This document shows positions 6,843 to 18,163 of a stretch of DNA of 64,000 nt, piece by piece; position 1 is the first letter of the stretch; each line of letters opens with the position of its first letter. The position numbers and the translations under genes were made by a program. The DNA comes from Symbiodinium kawagutii (Eukaryota; Sar; Dinophyceae; Suessiales; Symbiodiniaceae). The stretch is taken from the NCBI GenBank assembly GCA_009767595.1, contig VSDK01023682.1:1-64000 (forward strand), read 5' to 3'. The notes under the pieces were generated by a model that saw only the letters and a list, made by a program, of their open reading frames with translations, was not told where the DNA came from and searched no databases.

Positions 6843-8150
6843 TCACATTGGACGGCATCGGCTCACATCTTCCACAGTCGGCTCATCTGGCTTGGCAATG
6901 AGCTGGACAATGTCGCCCATCATCTTTTGCCAACTGATTTCACCCTTGCCGTCCATATACTGGGTCATAATGGCAAGTTGAACGATGTGAGACAGCAAGT
7001 CTGAAGCAGTCTTCAAATTGAAGCTCTGGGTCTCAATCTGGACAAGGATGTCTGCCATTGACTGCTCTGCCACAAATTGGCATCGTGCTGAAACTCGGGT
7101 GCTTGAACTCAAGGTGGATGTAGTGATTGTAGAAAGCTTTGATTTAGGCACACCTTTCATCATCTCAATCGCCACATCACGGGGCTTCTGCTCAATCTCC
7201 AGCATTGCCATTTTTGCTTTCTCAAGCACCTCTTGGATGATGCCGGTGTTCTCTGCCGAATTTTCCAGCTGGACAATGATAGACTTGATAAGTGGCTTCA
7301 ACTCTTTTGGTGTGAGTGTGGTTTCTTTCTCTTCAGCTTTCTTTGCCCTTTTGCCACCACCTTTCAACATAGGCACAATGGGGAGCGTAGCAAAGGCATC
7401 GTCGGGCATCCATTCTGAAACCAGCTCGTGGGGATAGGCACTTGAAGTCAAAGTTCTTGACTTGATGAGAAAGTCGCCATCACCACCTACTCCTGATACA
7501 TTCAATCCGTAATCCTGCAAGGCTTCAAAAGCCTCCTGAAACTTGGTGTCGTAGTTGAAAAAGAAGATGAACTCAGAACGAGTGATTGCACCATCAAAAC
7601 GGAAGCGAGTGCTAAGCTTCTTATCACCCATCTCGTTCAAATTGACAATCACCAACTCCTTCTCAGCATACTCAGTGGATGCAACATCACCCAAGGGCTC
7701 GTCCTCACCACTGCCTTCATCCTTCTCACTGCCCTCATCACGCAACACTGGCACATCACTTCCACTGCTCTGCTCATCCACTGTTTCAGCCACTGCCTCA
7801 ACTGGCTGTTCAACTTCTGGCTCAGCTGAAGATGTAGCTGTGGCATCATAGCCACCTGCCGACTTGGAAGCAACTTCCCTCTCCAATCTCCCCTTGATGT
7901 CAATGAAACGAGCCCGAATGTGTCCAGCAATGGTTTCACGATTGGCTTTTTCAAAGTTTGGCAACGGAAAGTCCAGATTATCACAGAGTGTCTTGAGTGC
8001 CACACGCGAAAGCTTGGAGAGAGCATCTTGGGATGGTGTATCAACTTCAACATCACCCAAGCTGTCATAGACCCTGCCGTTCTCAACTTGGTAGGTCTTC
8101 ATCACTCCATTGTCATTCACAAAGAAGACAGCCATTTGGAGCACCAGCAA
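6843..8150 (-). CDS. Minus-strand element protein of unknown function (435 aa; likely start at 8135 gives 430 aa)
   Basis: The ORF is long and intact. The likely start is the second Met (MAVFFVNDNGVMKTYQ) at 8135, because the five preceding residues add nothing. The N-terminal 105 residues form a compact domain with a SAP-like helix pair (LSRVALKTLCDNLDFPLPNF...ANRETIAGHI). An acidic low-complexity linker (about residues 106-160, rich in Glu, Ser, Val, Asp) follows. After it come a globular middle and a helical C-terminal part (LKPLIKSIIVQLENSAEN; IIQEVLEKAKMAMLEIEQ). Its G+C is visibly higher than that of the + strand element genes. It is convergent with them and may be the last gene before the element end. 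I do not recognise the family. A SAP-like domain would suggest DNA or chromatin contact, but this is weak. Confidence 0.65.
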   Translation of the reverse strand: MLVLQMAVFFVNDNGVMKTYQVENGRVYDSLGDVEVDTPSQDALSKLSRVALKTLCDNLDFPLPNFEKANRETIAGHIRARFIDIKGRLEREVASKSAGGYDATATSSAEPEVEQPVEAVAETVDEQSSGSDVPVLRDEGSEKDEGSGEDEPLGDVASTEYAEKELVIVNLNEMGDKKLSTRFRFDGAITRSEFIFFFNYDTKFQEAFEALQDYGLNVSGVGGDGDFLIKSRTLTSSAYPHELVSEWMPDDAFATLPIVPMLKGGGKRAKKAEEKETTLTPKELKPLIKSIIVQLENSAENTGIIQEVLEKAKMAMLEIEQKPRDVAIEMMKGVPKSKLSTITTSTLSSSTRVSARCQFVAEQSMADILVQIETQSFNLKTASDLLSHIVQLAIMTQYMDGKGEISWQKMMGDIVQLIAKPDEPTVEDVSRCRPM

Positions 8151-8549
8151 CGAGGGTCAAATCACAATCACCAAAATGCTTGTGCCAAAGAATGGGCTGT
8201 CCAAAAAAAAACAATCCAGTTCAACCCACAAGGCAACAGTCTTGAGGCTTTGGTTGAAATTATCGCCGGAAGTTAAGGTTTGAAGCCACTGGACACCAAC
8301 ACACTCTCCCATCCCAGTTGCGCACCTTCCAGTGAAGGAAGGTTGATGCCCAGCACATTGAGTTTCCCCACCTCACGGTGGTTGATGTGATGGATGGATG
8401 GATGGATGGATGGATGTTAAGATGGGATTGGTATGTTCTTTTGGTTTTCTTTACTGTTGTCTATTGTTTTGTTTTTGTTATAGTCCTTATCTTCTTCTAT
8501 TTTATTGTTGTTGGTTGTTTGTTATGGTTTATGTTGTTTTCTATTAGGT
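8151..8549. other. Non-coding stretch next to the minus-strand gene; possible element border zone
   Basis: I see no supported gene. It contains a GATG/ATGG tetranucleotide run at 8388-8417 and then a T/G-rich stretch. The right end of the element should lie between here and about 8.9 kb, but without the left end no terminal inverted repeat or target duplication can be matched. Confidence 0.4.
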
Positions 8550-8635
8550 GAGCCATCCTGACTTTCCTTATTATCCCCTTATGATTTGGTTGTATCATAG
8601 GCTGGGCGGTTAGATAGGAAAGTCGGGATAGGCTC
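8550..8635. repeat. 86-bp inverted repeat (hairpin)
   Basis: GAGCCATCCTGACTTTCC at 8550 is matched by GGAAAGTCGGGATAGGCTC ending at 8635, with about two differences. It could be a MITE-like insertion or part of the element terminus. Confidence 0.6.
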
Positions 8636-9202
8636 TCTCTAACTTTATCCCCTGACATCAATCATTTGGGTATTGCCAGCTTATCAACCATTGCTTGGTT
8701 GACTAATATTGACCCGTAACTTCCCATAACCACTTTCTGTCGTGGGGGAACCTGTGAAACGACCGCACTGGCAGTGCCTCCCAGGGACAATGCCGCGCAG
8801 TATGCTGTGGATGTCACGGTCTCAGATTGCGAGCGCAGTGGCCCCCCCCTTCTGGGTAATTGGGTGTGAAATACGTTGCACATTTGTATCTAGCTTGAAG
8901 TTTATTGAGTATGTATGTGTATATATATATAATTATGTTTGTTTATTTATGTTAATTAATTTACATGCACACATTTGTTTTGATGTTCTTTAATAAATTG
9001 TGATGCATGTCTTGTTTGAACTATATGTCATATACGCATAGATGATGAGCAGCTGAGTGAAATATGTTCTTCTAGAGACGCATGTTTTACCAGTGAAGCG
9101 CCTGTTGAAAAATGCTGACTTGGGGATGTGGTGCAGTGCAGCCGGGATGACTGTGCACAGCGCGGATAGCCGCAGTCATCTCTTGTTTTTTGCTAGAGAT
9201 CT

Positions 9203-9257
<55 letters not shown>

Positions 9258-10116
9258 GCCAAGCGTTATCCCTTAAGCGTCATCCCTTGAGCCGTCACAA
9301 TCCATTGTTTTTGCTTCTTCCCCTATAATTCATCGATTATTATGTACTCGGATCTATCAACCGTAGCCAACCATCACCATCCTCGCCTCACTTCGCCAGC
9401 CTTCGCCGGCAAGGCCAAAGAAGCAGCATCCCGTGCCACCGGTAGGACAACTCAGTTGACCAAGGTCTTGTAGCTTCGCAGTTCCGAGTGCGATTCAGAT
9501 GAGGGCACCCACCCACAATCCCAAACTGCTCGCGTTTCACACTGAAATTGGTCAGATTATATATGTATGTCTTAACATACAGGGACCCAAGCATGGAAAA
9601 TAACCCATTCGCCACGTGGCAACACAAGCAGCATTTTCGGACGCCTCTCTGGAACCTTTGGATGGAAAACCTGTCAAAATCTGACATTCTTGACATAGGC
9701 AGACAGTCAAGGGATGATTGCACTTGTAAATGCATGCTTATCAAACCGTTGAGTACTTATGAGATGGAGGTGGTCAACGGGTCAACAATATATTTTAATC
9801 ATAATCTTTGGGATTATCATTGCAGTTCCATGTGGATATGCCCATTCCACAAAATGAAATCACCATGCCGCAAGTGTGAGGAAGCATGTTGGCTTTCATC
9901 AAGCAAAACGGGAAACCATCTCTATGCAGCGACGTAACTTCATGTCTTTACTTGGGTGCCTTCTGATCCATGTTACCTCCAAGTACATGGCAATAATGAA
10001 GCAGTGGGTCCGACGGAACCGCACAAGTGCAATTTAACTTTGATGAAACTTATATGATGACTTTGTGAAATACATATTCACATGAGCGCACATTCACTTA
10101 TCGTTTGGCACCACAG
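8636..10116. other. Non-coding DNA with a long ATC array
   Basis: No convincing coding frame. A run of 18 perfect ATC units lies at 9203-9256. The rest has mixed composition and is presumed intergenic or intronic host DNA. Small open frames at 9.5-9.9 kb lack protein-like content. Confidence 0.45.
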
Positions 10117-10324
10117 ATCTCCAGAGATCCGCAAGAAGAACGTCCTAATGTCCCTGACATCGAACTGGGATGGTTCACCTACCTTCGTACTGGTTCAGCT
10201 CGCCACGGCCTCACTGGGACGAGTGGAGGCCAGGGGTTCTGTGGCTCAACTCAGGTGCAGCTCGCGAGGCCTTTGTTCGCGAAGCTGGACTGGGAGGCCC
10301 TGCAGCAGCTGGTGTTGGGGGCTA
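10117..10324 (+). CDS. Candidate exon 1 of a host gene at 10.1-11.3 kb
   Basis: After a CAG acceptor at 10114-10116 the frame reads ISRDPQEERPNVPDIELGWF and later FAKLDWEALQQLVLGA. It ends with phase 1 at a GTGAAA donor (10325). The next candidate exon needs exactly phase 1, so the two join in frame. The Pro/Glu- and Leu-rich content is protein-like; no family recognised. An upstream start was not found. Confidence 0.5.
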
Positions 10325-10536
10325 GTGAAACTGCCTGCCATGTGTGGCAAGTTGGTCATGGCATGTCACTCCAATGGTAACTCTTGGTGGTGAACCAAGA
10401 GATTTGCCAGGATTCACTTGCCACCAGGACTTGCATAGAGATTTAGGAGAAGCTATTGGCCATGAATGCCAATCCTGGATGAATGCCAACCCCTTATTAC
10501 AATGGCTAAATCCTTATGAATCATATTCACCACATT

Positions 10537-10650
10537 TGGCTGTGGGTCAAAACCCTGTACCCCTGGTTCCCCTATCATTAACCATTGTTTTCCTTTATTA
10601 TTGTTGGTAAAACCTCCATTGGTTGGTTGGTTAATATTGACCCACTGCCA
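10537..10650 (-). mobile_element. Family B inverted-repeat element (MITE-like), 114 bp
   Basis: The ends are TGGCTGTGGGTCAA and TTGACCCACTGCCA. The interior shows CCCTGGTTCCCC and GGTTGGTTGGTTAATATT, in reverse orientation to the copies at 35.7 and 40.1 kb. It sits inside the intron between two candidate exons. Confidence 0.75.
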
Positions 10651-10754
10651 TTTGAATCATTTGACCACTATAAAACGTACAAACCAATGGAATTGGTTTT
10701 TCCGGGGTGAAGATGGTTCACATTCCTGACATTCCCCGTTCTTTGCATCACCAG

Positions 10755-10874
10755 ATCTCCCCTTGGCCGCCGACGCAGGCGTTCCAGCCAAAGTGGATCA
10801 TGCATGGAACGCAGCCATGCAGGTCCCTGCCGACGTGCTCGTTGGTCAGTTCACCAGTGGTCAAACTGACATAG
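10755..10874 (+). CDS. Candidate exon 2 (10.1-11.3 kb gene)
   Basis: It lies between acceptor CCAG and donor GTAATC. Read in phase with the preceding exon it gives LPLAADAGVPAKVDHAW and VLVGQFTSGQTDIG, and ends with phase 1. The next exon continues it without a stop. Confidence 0.6.
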   Translation: MSPWPPTQAFQPKWIMHGTQPCRSLPTCSLVSSPVVKLT

Positions 10875-10991
10875 GTAATCTACGTGGTTGATGGTTGATG
10901 GATGGTTCATGGATGGTTGAGAATCAATGGACGGTTATGAATGGACGGTTGATTGATGGTTGATTCATAGTTGTTTGGTGGATTCTCCCAG

Positions 10992-11079
10992 TGGCAGACG
11001 ACTGTACCCAGTGGGAGATGAGCCCTCCGACTGCCCATCACAAGTTCAGGGTCAAGTTGGCAGGACTTAAGCGCAAAAG
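10992..11079 (+). CDS. Candidate exon 3 (10.1-11.3 kb gene)
   Basis: Acceptor CCCAG and donor GTATCA flank a frame in phase with exon 2: VADDCTQWEMSPPTAHHKF then VKLAGLKRKR. The basic end precedes the intron. Three exons joining in phase make this a credible gene; function unknown. Confidence 0.6.
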
Positions 11080-11256
11080 GTATCATTGAACCAACAGAAC
11101 TACATGGTTTGTGGTTGATTATGATGGTTGATGATTGCTATTTTTGCTTGAAATGATTGAAAATCCTTGGTTCATGATGGTTCTTAATGGGTGATTAGAG
11201 GGGATAACCAATAGTTGAATAGGGAATATACCAACTGGCCAGCTGAAAACGGGCAG

Positions 11257-11314
11257 GTCAACATCCCATTTGGATGGAATGGAAGTGCGCCAGGGGCTCT
11301 TGACCGCAACGTAG
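11257..11314 (+). CDS. Possible terminal exon of the 10.1-11.3 kb gene
   Basis: Using the GGGCAG acceptor and the phase left by exon 3, the frame reads STSHLDGMEVRQGLLTAT and meets TAG at 11312. A GTAGGG donor at 11311 is an alternative that would extend the gene. The choice cannot be settled here. Confidence 0.35.
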
Positions 11315-11511
11315 GGTGATGCCAGGGTTGGTTTGAGCAGCAGCTACAAGGTGTTTGGCATCACGGTGGGCCATCTAAGGTTCAAGAAACTGAGATGCGG
11401 ACAAATAAAGATCTCAACTCCAGCAAAGGAGACATAGCTCTGGGACGACCGAAAAGGTTGTAATGATCAAAACAGAATTGTTGAACAACCTCACGACCAT
11501 GTGGCCAACAG

Positions 11512-11604
11512 GCCATTCGCCTGGCTCACGCTCAACGTTTAGTGGCCGGGGTGCCCAACGCAGCCACGGAGGACTGCACAACGGTCGGGTTGGTACAACT
11601 GATG
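11512..11604 (+). CDS. Candidate host exon, 31 codons
   Basis: After CAACAG the frame reads AIRLAHAQRLVAGVPNAATE and CTTVGLVQLM and ends at a GTGGGC donor, phase 0 on both sides. The amphipathic Ala/Leu content looks coding. A short similar piece (AIRRAF) follows an acceptor at 16,266 with a GC donor. Confidence 0.55.
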
Positions 11605-11714
11605 GTGGGCCATAGCCCTATGTGGAGTGGAAATGTTTGCAAATAAATCGGGATAGATCCGGATTTTGCTATGTACTCGTAGTTTACATATTTATATGTG
11701 TACATATACATACA

Positions 11715-11750
11715 TATATATATATATATATACATATGTATGCTGGACTC
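11715..11750. repeat. TA-rich dinucleotide microsatellite
   Basis: A TATATA run within alternating ACATATG sequence; intron or intergenic. Confidence 0.6.
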
Positions 11751-11921
11751 TTAAACACACACAAGGCCATCCTGAAGGCCCTTGTAAGCAATGCATTACA
11801 CATAGTACCCCAATGGATTTGGTTGTGGCTCAAGCCATTGACCAAAAGCAAAGGTTAACTAGCTACTGTTTCATGGCTGATAGGGACAATCACCAACCAT
11901 AAGTAGGGGATATACCAGCTA

Positions 11922-12030
11922 TATGGGGGTTTCTCTAAACCGGAATCACACCCAAATGGTTTATTTGTGAGTATAAGTGATTCATATGAAAGATGATTTA
12001 GAGGGTCCCCGCTTTTGAGAAACCACCATA
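11922..12030. mobile_element. Family A inverted-repeat element, 109 bp
   Basis: The left end TATGGGGGTTTCTC pairs with the right end GAGAAACCACCATA. The interior has the usual CCCAAATGGTTTATTTG and GATTTAGAGGGTCCCC arms. One of about a dozen copies in the window. Confidence 0.75.
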
Positions 12031-14665
12031 TACTACCTACATTACCCTACTTTGCCTGACATTTACAGGTACTATTGTACTATTGGTTCTATTTCTTTGC
12101 TACATACATAGTGCGTGTTTTGTACACATATGCTATGCGTATGCTATGTTCATTGCATTTGCTATACTGCCTACTTCAAACTTGTATGCTACAGTACATA
12201 CATATTGTAGCCATCACCCATACCCCCGAACCCACACATTACCTGGGGCAGTATAATAACCCCGTGCTTTCCGTTTTGGCTGACGGAAACGCAGGAGAGG
12301 GAAATAGAGCTGAGAGCCGAAAAAACGATAAGAGGAAAAAAAAACGATAACAATATATACATACATGTCAAATAGATAGATACACACATGTGCTCAGATG
12401 ATGGCATTGGGACTGATTGTGACGAGCCATTTGGGCACAGACACGCCGCTTTTCATTCTTTTGCTGGAAGTCGGATTCACCCAGAAAAATCCTTCCAGAC
12501 ATAGAGGTCCTGAACGATAACAAAACGATAACAAAAACGATAACAAATCGAACAAAATCCTCCTCCAATAGGCAGCTGACCATTTCTGGCCTTCATCCTT
12601 TCATGTTTTCAACCACCTGTAGCTATGTTCCATGTCTCAGTCTCTGCCTGCGAAAACATTATAGGCCTTGCAGCAACTAATCCTGAAAGATGCTGAAGTG
12701 GGCCCTGCTGTAATTGCAACAATCTCCTCGCTCTGGCTCGGAGGCTTCTTTGCACTGCAGCCTTTTTCCAACTAAATTGACATGTGATATATTGATTGGC
12801 TGAGAAGCTGACACTTGACAAAACCTGTCATTGTCCAGCATCTCCTGGCATACATCAAGGACTCCGTTTTCTTTCAAACTCCCATCTGTCTGCTTGCCTT
12901 ATCATTGGTTTCTAGTGCCAATCCCTATAATAACAATAGACAAGCAAACCTGCTGGTTATGTTGAGAGGCTAAAACCTGAAAAAACGATAAGAGGAAAAA
13001 AAAAGCGATAACATGATTTGGCGAATAAGAAAAAGACACGGAGTTTTTATACAACCCCACCTCTGATCACACGACCACCCGGGGAAGGGGTCATCTACAG
13101 ATGTGCCTGTTACATACGCACACACACACACCCCATATGCTTGGGGGTTGGGGGTTGGGGGACGCTGCACAATATATGGCCATGAGGAAAATTCACTTTG
13201 CCCAAACTAGTTGTTTTCCCTTTTTCTTATATCCGCATGGAGTGGTACACACCACTCACTATGCACATGGCAACATGTTTCAGGCACTGTCCTGCATTGC
13301 GTGCATAAACTATGTTCCCCAAGGCTAAATTTGACAATTTTCTCCTGGCACTTATGAGTCAAACCATTGTTTTTTATTTTTGTTTTCGAAATGTGAGCTG
13401 AATCGGTCACCTGGTCACTTGTCGTAGATGTTTACGAGACTACTGTGTTGTTTGCAAAAATGGAAGCAAACCGAAGAGTCCGACAAGTAAAATATAGTCA
13501 ATGAAAATGACATCATCCTGCCATTTTGGCAACACATGAAAACACACACCCGTATAGCATCACTTTCTGCATAACAAAAACATGATGTCACCCTGGAGCT
13601 TGGCCACGCGAAACAAGGCTGGAGAGATCATGACCACCCGCAGTGATCGTTCCTTGGATGTTGCTGCCAGGAGTGGGTCAAGACCGCTGCCCCCGGGCGG
13701 TAGTTCTAGGGTACGAACGACCCCTGGTAACCACCAGTGATGGTAAACAAGGTGGTGCCTACACTAGTCATACCAGGTACGTTTGTTATCGATTGCAAGT
13801 CAAGTTATACCCAGGGCAACTGCCCAGAAAGGTACATAAGACCTATAATGAAGTAGCCCATTCACCAACTTGTAGCCATGGTAACTAGCCTATAACCATT
13901 GGGCAGCCTTGTAGTCAAGTAGCTCAATTACCAACATGTATTTAACCAATAGTAACCAGCCTGTAACATGGCTTAACCATTCTTAGTAACCAGCTGCTCA
14001 GTGGGGATGCACGTCCACCGTGGCGGCAGCTGGAACCCCTTGAGGTTCCACGGTCACCATAGTGAACGTCAAATGCAGGATCTAAGTAATGGATAGTACG
14101 GGGTCAATAACGATTCATGGATCCACTTAATAATGATTACAATCAAGATTAATGGATGGTTGATTATTATCGATTAGAAGATGGTTAACAATGACAAACA
14201 GATTAATGGATGGTGAATGATGCCTAACAGATTAATGGATGGTTGGTAATGAGTAATTCATGAGTCATGGGGGGTTAATGATGGATGAAAATGATGAATT
14301 AATTAATAGTTATGATTGATAGTGATGGTTAATAATTGATGGGTAATGATTAACAGCTTCTAGAATGGTGATTTGCTATAGATCAATCAAGAGTTCAATG
14401 TGATTCAATCCAAGTTTAGATTCAAGTTCTCAGGTGAATGATACATAGCCGTTGGAGCCAACTTGGGATCAGGGGTAAATCTGTGCGGTTGAACTTCGGA
14501 AGCCCAAGCAACAAGTCCATTCGTTGCAGTAATGATTTACTAACTTCCCATGGCTACTGGTACTGGAAATGGCAGGGGAATCTGTTGCAAGCTTCCGGTT
14601 TGATGCCCAGTTCCATGGCAATTCCCCGGAGCCCTAATGACCATCAGTTGCTTGGCTAGGTCAAG
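12031..14665. other. Intronic/intergenic stretch with ACGATAA boxes
   Basis: No firm exon. ACGATAA-type boxes cluster at 12,324-12,351, 12,512-12,545 and 12,984-13,012. A possible 30-bp mini-exon (EWVKTAAPG, about 13,673-13,701, GTAGTT donor) and a possible exon near 14,000 (LLSGDARPPWRQLEPLE) are noted but weak. Degenerate TGGTTAATGATGG repeats fill 14,100-14,350. Confidence 0.4.
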
Positions 14666-14739
14666 TGGTGGACGCGGCAGTGAACAAACTGTTGGATCGA
14701 ATGGAAGAAGCAGTCGAGACGCAACTGGGACGCTGGAGG
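14666..14739 (+). CDS. Candidate host exon with helical content
   Basis: Acceptor CAAG and donor GTGGTG bound the frame VDAAVNKLLDRMEEAVETQL then GRWR, an amphipathic helix. Two leading bases and a phase 0 end. Family not recognised. Confidence 0.5.
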
Positions 14740-17706
14740 GTGGTGGCTTTTGGAAGCTGTTCGCTAACGATAGGAGATGTTGACCACCAATAACGGCTAA
14801 ACAACTATTGGCTGGTGATTTTATCTTCAACTGGCTTGTTGGGGTCAAACACGGCGAAGCCATGTTGATCCAACCCAGATTTTTGGAACCAATTCTTTGG
14901 AAGGGAGTCCTTTGCCAATCGCATCAATGAATGATATTTAGGCATCATGCATCCAATTGGAGGCAAACTGGTATTTGCCCTCCATCGTTTTGCTATTGGG
15001 GTGGGTGGGATAGGGTGGCTGGGTGTGGTGTATGTTCACGTTCATGTGAACTTGCACATGATGCTACTTGTGGGATGGGGTGGGGAGATGTTAACGTTCA
15101 TGGAAGGGTAGCGGAAAATGACAATGCAAAAATCCACAAAGTCACTGAAAGCCCGAAGGTCAAATATCCGCGTGTGATGATCTCTTCCCCATAACATGAA
15201 ACATGAGAGGGAAACCTGTGTCGTAGTCTATGTATGTTTGGCATTTTGAACCTTGTCGAATGTGTATAATTAGCATGAATAGGGAATAGGGATTAGTTAC
15301 TTCAGGAAACCAAAGATGACTTGAGTGGCACATCCTTTTTGTGAAATACGACAATTGGATCAACAATGCGTGTCGTGTTTTACCAACTCTTTGTCGAATT
15401 GAGCAGGTACATACTCAAATATATGAGATCCATTCAAATAAAACTTGTACAGACAAGTGAAGGTCAAAAGATGGTTGAGAGATGATTAAGGGTGGTTTAA
15501 CAATGATCATCCATTAAACCCTCATCAATTCTGATCATCTATTAAACATCTATTAAACATCTATTGCTCGATGCTCAGAGTGGTACCCCTAGTCATCAGC
15601 TGGTTGAGATTCTCGCCATTGAACTCTAGTTATATCTTCCTCAACTGCTAGTAACCCTAGCTATCCGTGGATGGTCCCTCCCAGTCTATTATAGCTAGAG
15701 CAACTAACTGGGAGGGACCGCTCTGCAGATCATAAGGCCCCCGCAAAAACCTACCTGTAGCTTCGCAGCCCCCAACGATACGGACATTGATTCGTGTGTT
15801 AGGGGCCAGGTTCCATCATACCGAAAACAAGGTGCAAATCATTCAATCCTCATATATTATCAACTGAATTGACTCGAAGTCAAGTAATTGATACTCAGCT
15901 TTGCAATTATTGACTCTTGATCATGATTAAGCCTAGGATAAACCATCAATGAATCACCATAAATTGTCATCAACCACTCACTACCCGTTAAATCCAATTA
16001 CTCTGATCGGTTGACAGCTCAATCTCGTTAAATCCAATTAACTCTCACTAGAAAGCAGTGAGGGAATTAGCTTAATCCCATTAGCAACTAAGTGTTTGAT
16101 TGGGATTTCATGGGTGACTAATATTAACTTCTGATTTATTTCCAAGCACTAATCGATCTCCTTCATTTGTTAATCAACCAATCTCATGATTTAATCAGTA
16201 GTGATTGACCACTACTGATTGGGGTTCACTAATGTTACTGCGACCATTTCAACTCCCTCAACCAGGCCATTCGCCGCGCTTTCGAGGCATGACCTCACTC
16301 AACAGGGGCACGAGGGCCCAGGGGCAAGCATTCCGTCGTTGGTGGAGTCTTGACAACCAACCAACTAATGGGGATTCATGACCAGTAATGATAAGGAAAA
16401 CAGTGGTTAATGATAGGGGAACCAGGGGTACAGGGTGAACTGACCCACAGCCATATTGGGAATAGATGGTCAATAGTTGATGATTGGTTGATGGAAGGTT
16501 GGGTGGTTGATGAACAGTTGATGTCAAGGTGGGTAATAGATGGTTGGTTAATGAAGAGTTCATCAAAGGGTCATCAATGGTAAATCAAGGTTAGTGAACA
16601 GAGTTGATAAATGCTTGATAAGTAGTTCGTTAACAACTGCTAGTAAACCAATGATTACCACAGTTTCTGATGGTAAATTAGTTAACTAGTACTTAAGCAA
16701 CGGTTAAGTAGTGGTTACTCAAGGGTCAACTACTGGTTAGTTAGTGGTTCAACTGGACACGTTAATCCTTTTTGTTTCAGGAGTGCTGTTGGCTGGTCTT
16801 TGACTCAGCTACACTTGCACACACATGGCCAAAAGCCAGGGTAGGGTGATGTTGTGTTTTTTTCCTGTGGTTTGATATACCCAATATTTTTCTTAAATGC
16901 AATTTGGCTTTTGTTTCAGGCCAGCATTTGTGTTAATATTTACCGAAGTAACTAGCATAAATAGACATATTGCACATTGTCAACAACTAGCCATTAATTT
17001 GTGGTGTGTAGGAAGTTGTGATTGTTTATTGAAACGCAATGTTGTGCGGAAACCTTTTTAATTTGAGGCAGTGGTTGTGCAAACTAAAGGCACCGTCATC
17101 AACAGGATTGGACTACTAAGTAGCGATTATGAGGAAACTGCTCAATCATTGTGATGTCTAATTGTCCATGATGATTAGTTGTTATGAATTGGTGATTGGA
17201 TGAAGATATTGACCAGTTGCTGTTGCTTTTTTTGTGAATTAGCCATCACAAAAAGTTAGCCATCATGAACAATTCAAATCAGAATCAGCCCATTCTTCAC
17301 AAGCCAATATGTGGTTGGTGGTTTTAAAATATTTGTTAATTTTCCCTAGTAGAGATTAAAAAATGGTTGTTTGACAAGCAGAATTTGTATAAGCATCGAC
17401 CGCCAACCGCCCATGATCATTCTCAATTATCAACCACTATGAACCATATAGAACCATATAGACCATGACCATATGTAACCATTATTAACCATACATAGCC
17501 ATGATTAACTATTATTAACCACATATCACCATTAGTAACAATTATGAATCATTATTAGCATAGTTATACGTGATTAAGAATTATTAATTAGCATAGTTTT
17601 TTAGAAAATCTTAAGAACCATAGTTGCCTATAACCATAGAACCATTAGTTATAGGGGTTGAAACCAACCACCAACCTATCACCAACAGCAACTCCTGACA
17701 TCTCAG
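14740..17706. other. Long intron-like stretch
   Basis: It contains a family B remnant (16,350-16,453), dense TGGTTGATGG / GTTAAC repeats at 16,460-16,760 and AACCAT-type repeats at 17,430-17,640. A possible micro-exon AIRRAFE follows CAACCAG at 16,265 and would use a GC donor. Nothing else is convincing. Confidence 0.4.
16350..16453 (+). mobile_element. Family B element, left end degenerate
   Basis: It matches other copies through AACCAACCAACTAATGGGGA, GGGGAACCAGGGGTACAGGG and the right end TGACCCACAGCCA. The TGGCTATGGG end is lost. Confidence 0.6.
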
Positions 17707-17785
17707 GATGGCGGTCGAAGCCGTCAAGCGAGGACCGCGGGCAAAGTGGCAACCGTAGAGTCGCTCGTGACCGCGGTGCCGTGTG
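17707..17785 (+). CDS. Candidate host exon (79 bp)
   Basis: Acceptor TCTCAG, donor GTGAGT (strong consensus). The frame reads DGGRSRQARTAGKVATVESL then VTAVPCG. Raised G+C against AT-rich flanks supports coding. Ends in phase 1. Confidence 0.55.
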
Positions 17786-18091
17786 GTGAGTACCTGGTGA
17801 TTGACCGTGGTGAGCAACGGTTGTTGAAGCAGGTTGAGATGACCATGGTCAGCAATGGCGGTTTAACCAGGTTAAGAATGATTCATAACTGGTGTAGAAT
17901 TGGTTGGGATCTTGATTACTGTTGATGGTAATGAAGATGTGTTGAATATGAGAAGCTTGATGACATATGACAGATATTGACAGATGATGATGGTGATGAT
18001 GCTCATCATCAGTGAATCTTCAACGAACCTGTGCATTGCTGTAGTTGGGACCTGCCAACCAACTGATTTTGGTGATAAATCTGCTGCTGAG

Positions 18092-18163
18092 GTCGACGAT
18101 GTCAAATTTAACAAACGCGACTTAGAGGGGGTCGCAGGCCAACGAAGACAGGAAAACCTCTAG
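18092..18163 (+). CDS. Possible terminal exon (23 codons plus TAG)
   Basis: Acceptor GCTGAG, frame VDDVKFNKRDLEGVAGQRRQ then ENL and TAG. It would not join the exon at 17,707 in phase, so an exon is missing between them or one call is wrong. Confidence 0.3.
   Translation, partial: VDDVKFNKRDLEGVAGQRRQENL

Noticed and set aside
9057..9290. Poly-Ser open frame
   Set aside because: It comes from the 18-unit ATC repeat.
11810..11850. Relic of a dinoflagellate spliced leader (GGTTGTGGCTCAAG)
   Set aside because: Only about the last dozen bases resemble the leader, and no gene start follows. Not enough to use as evidence.
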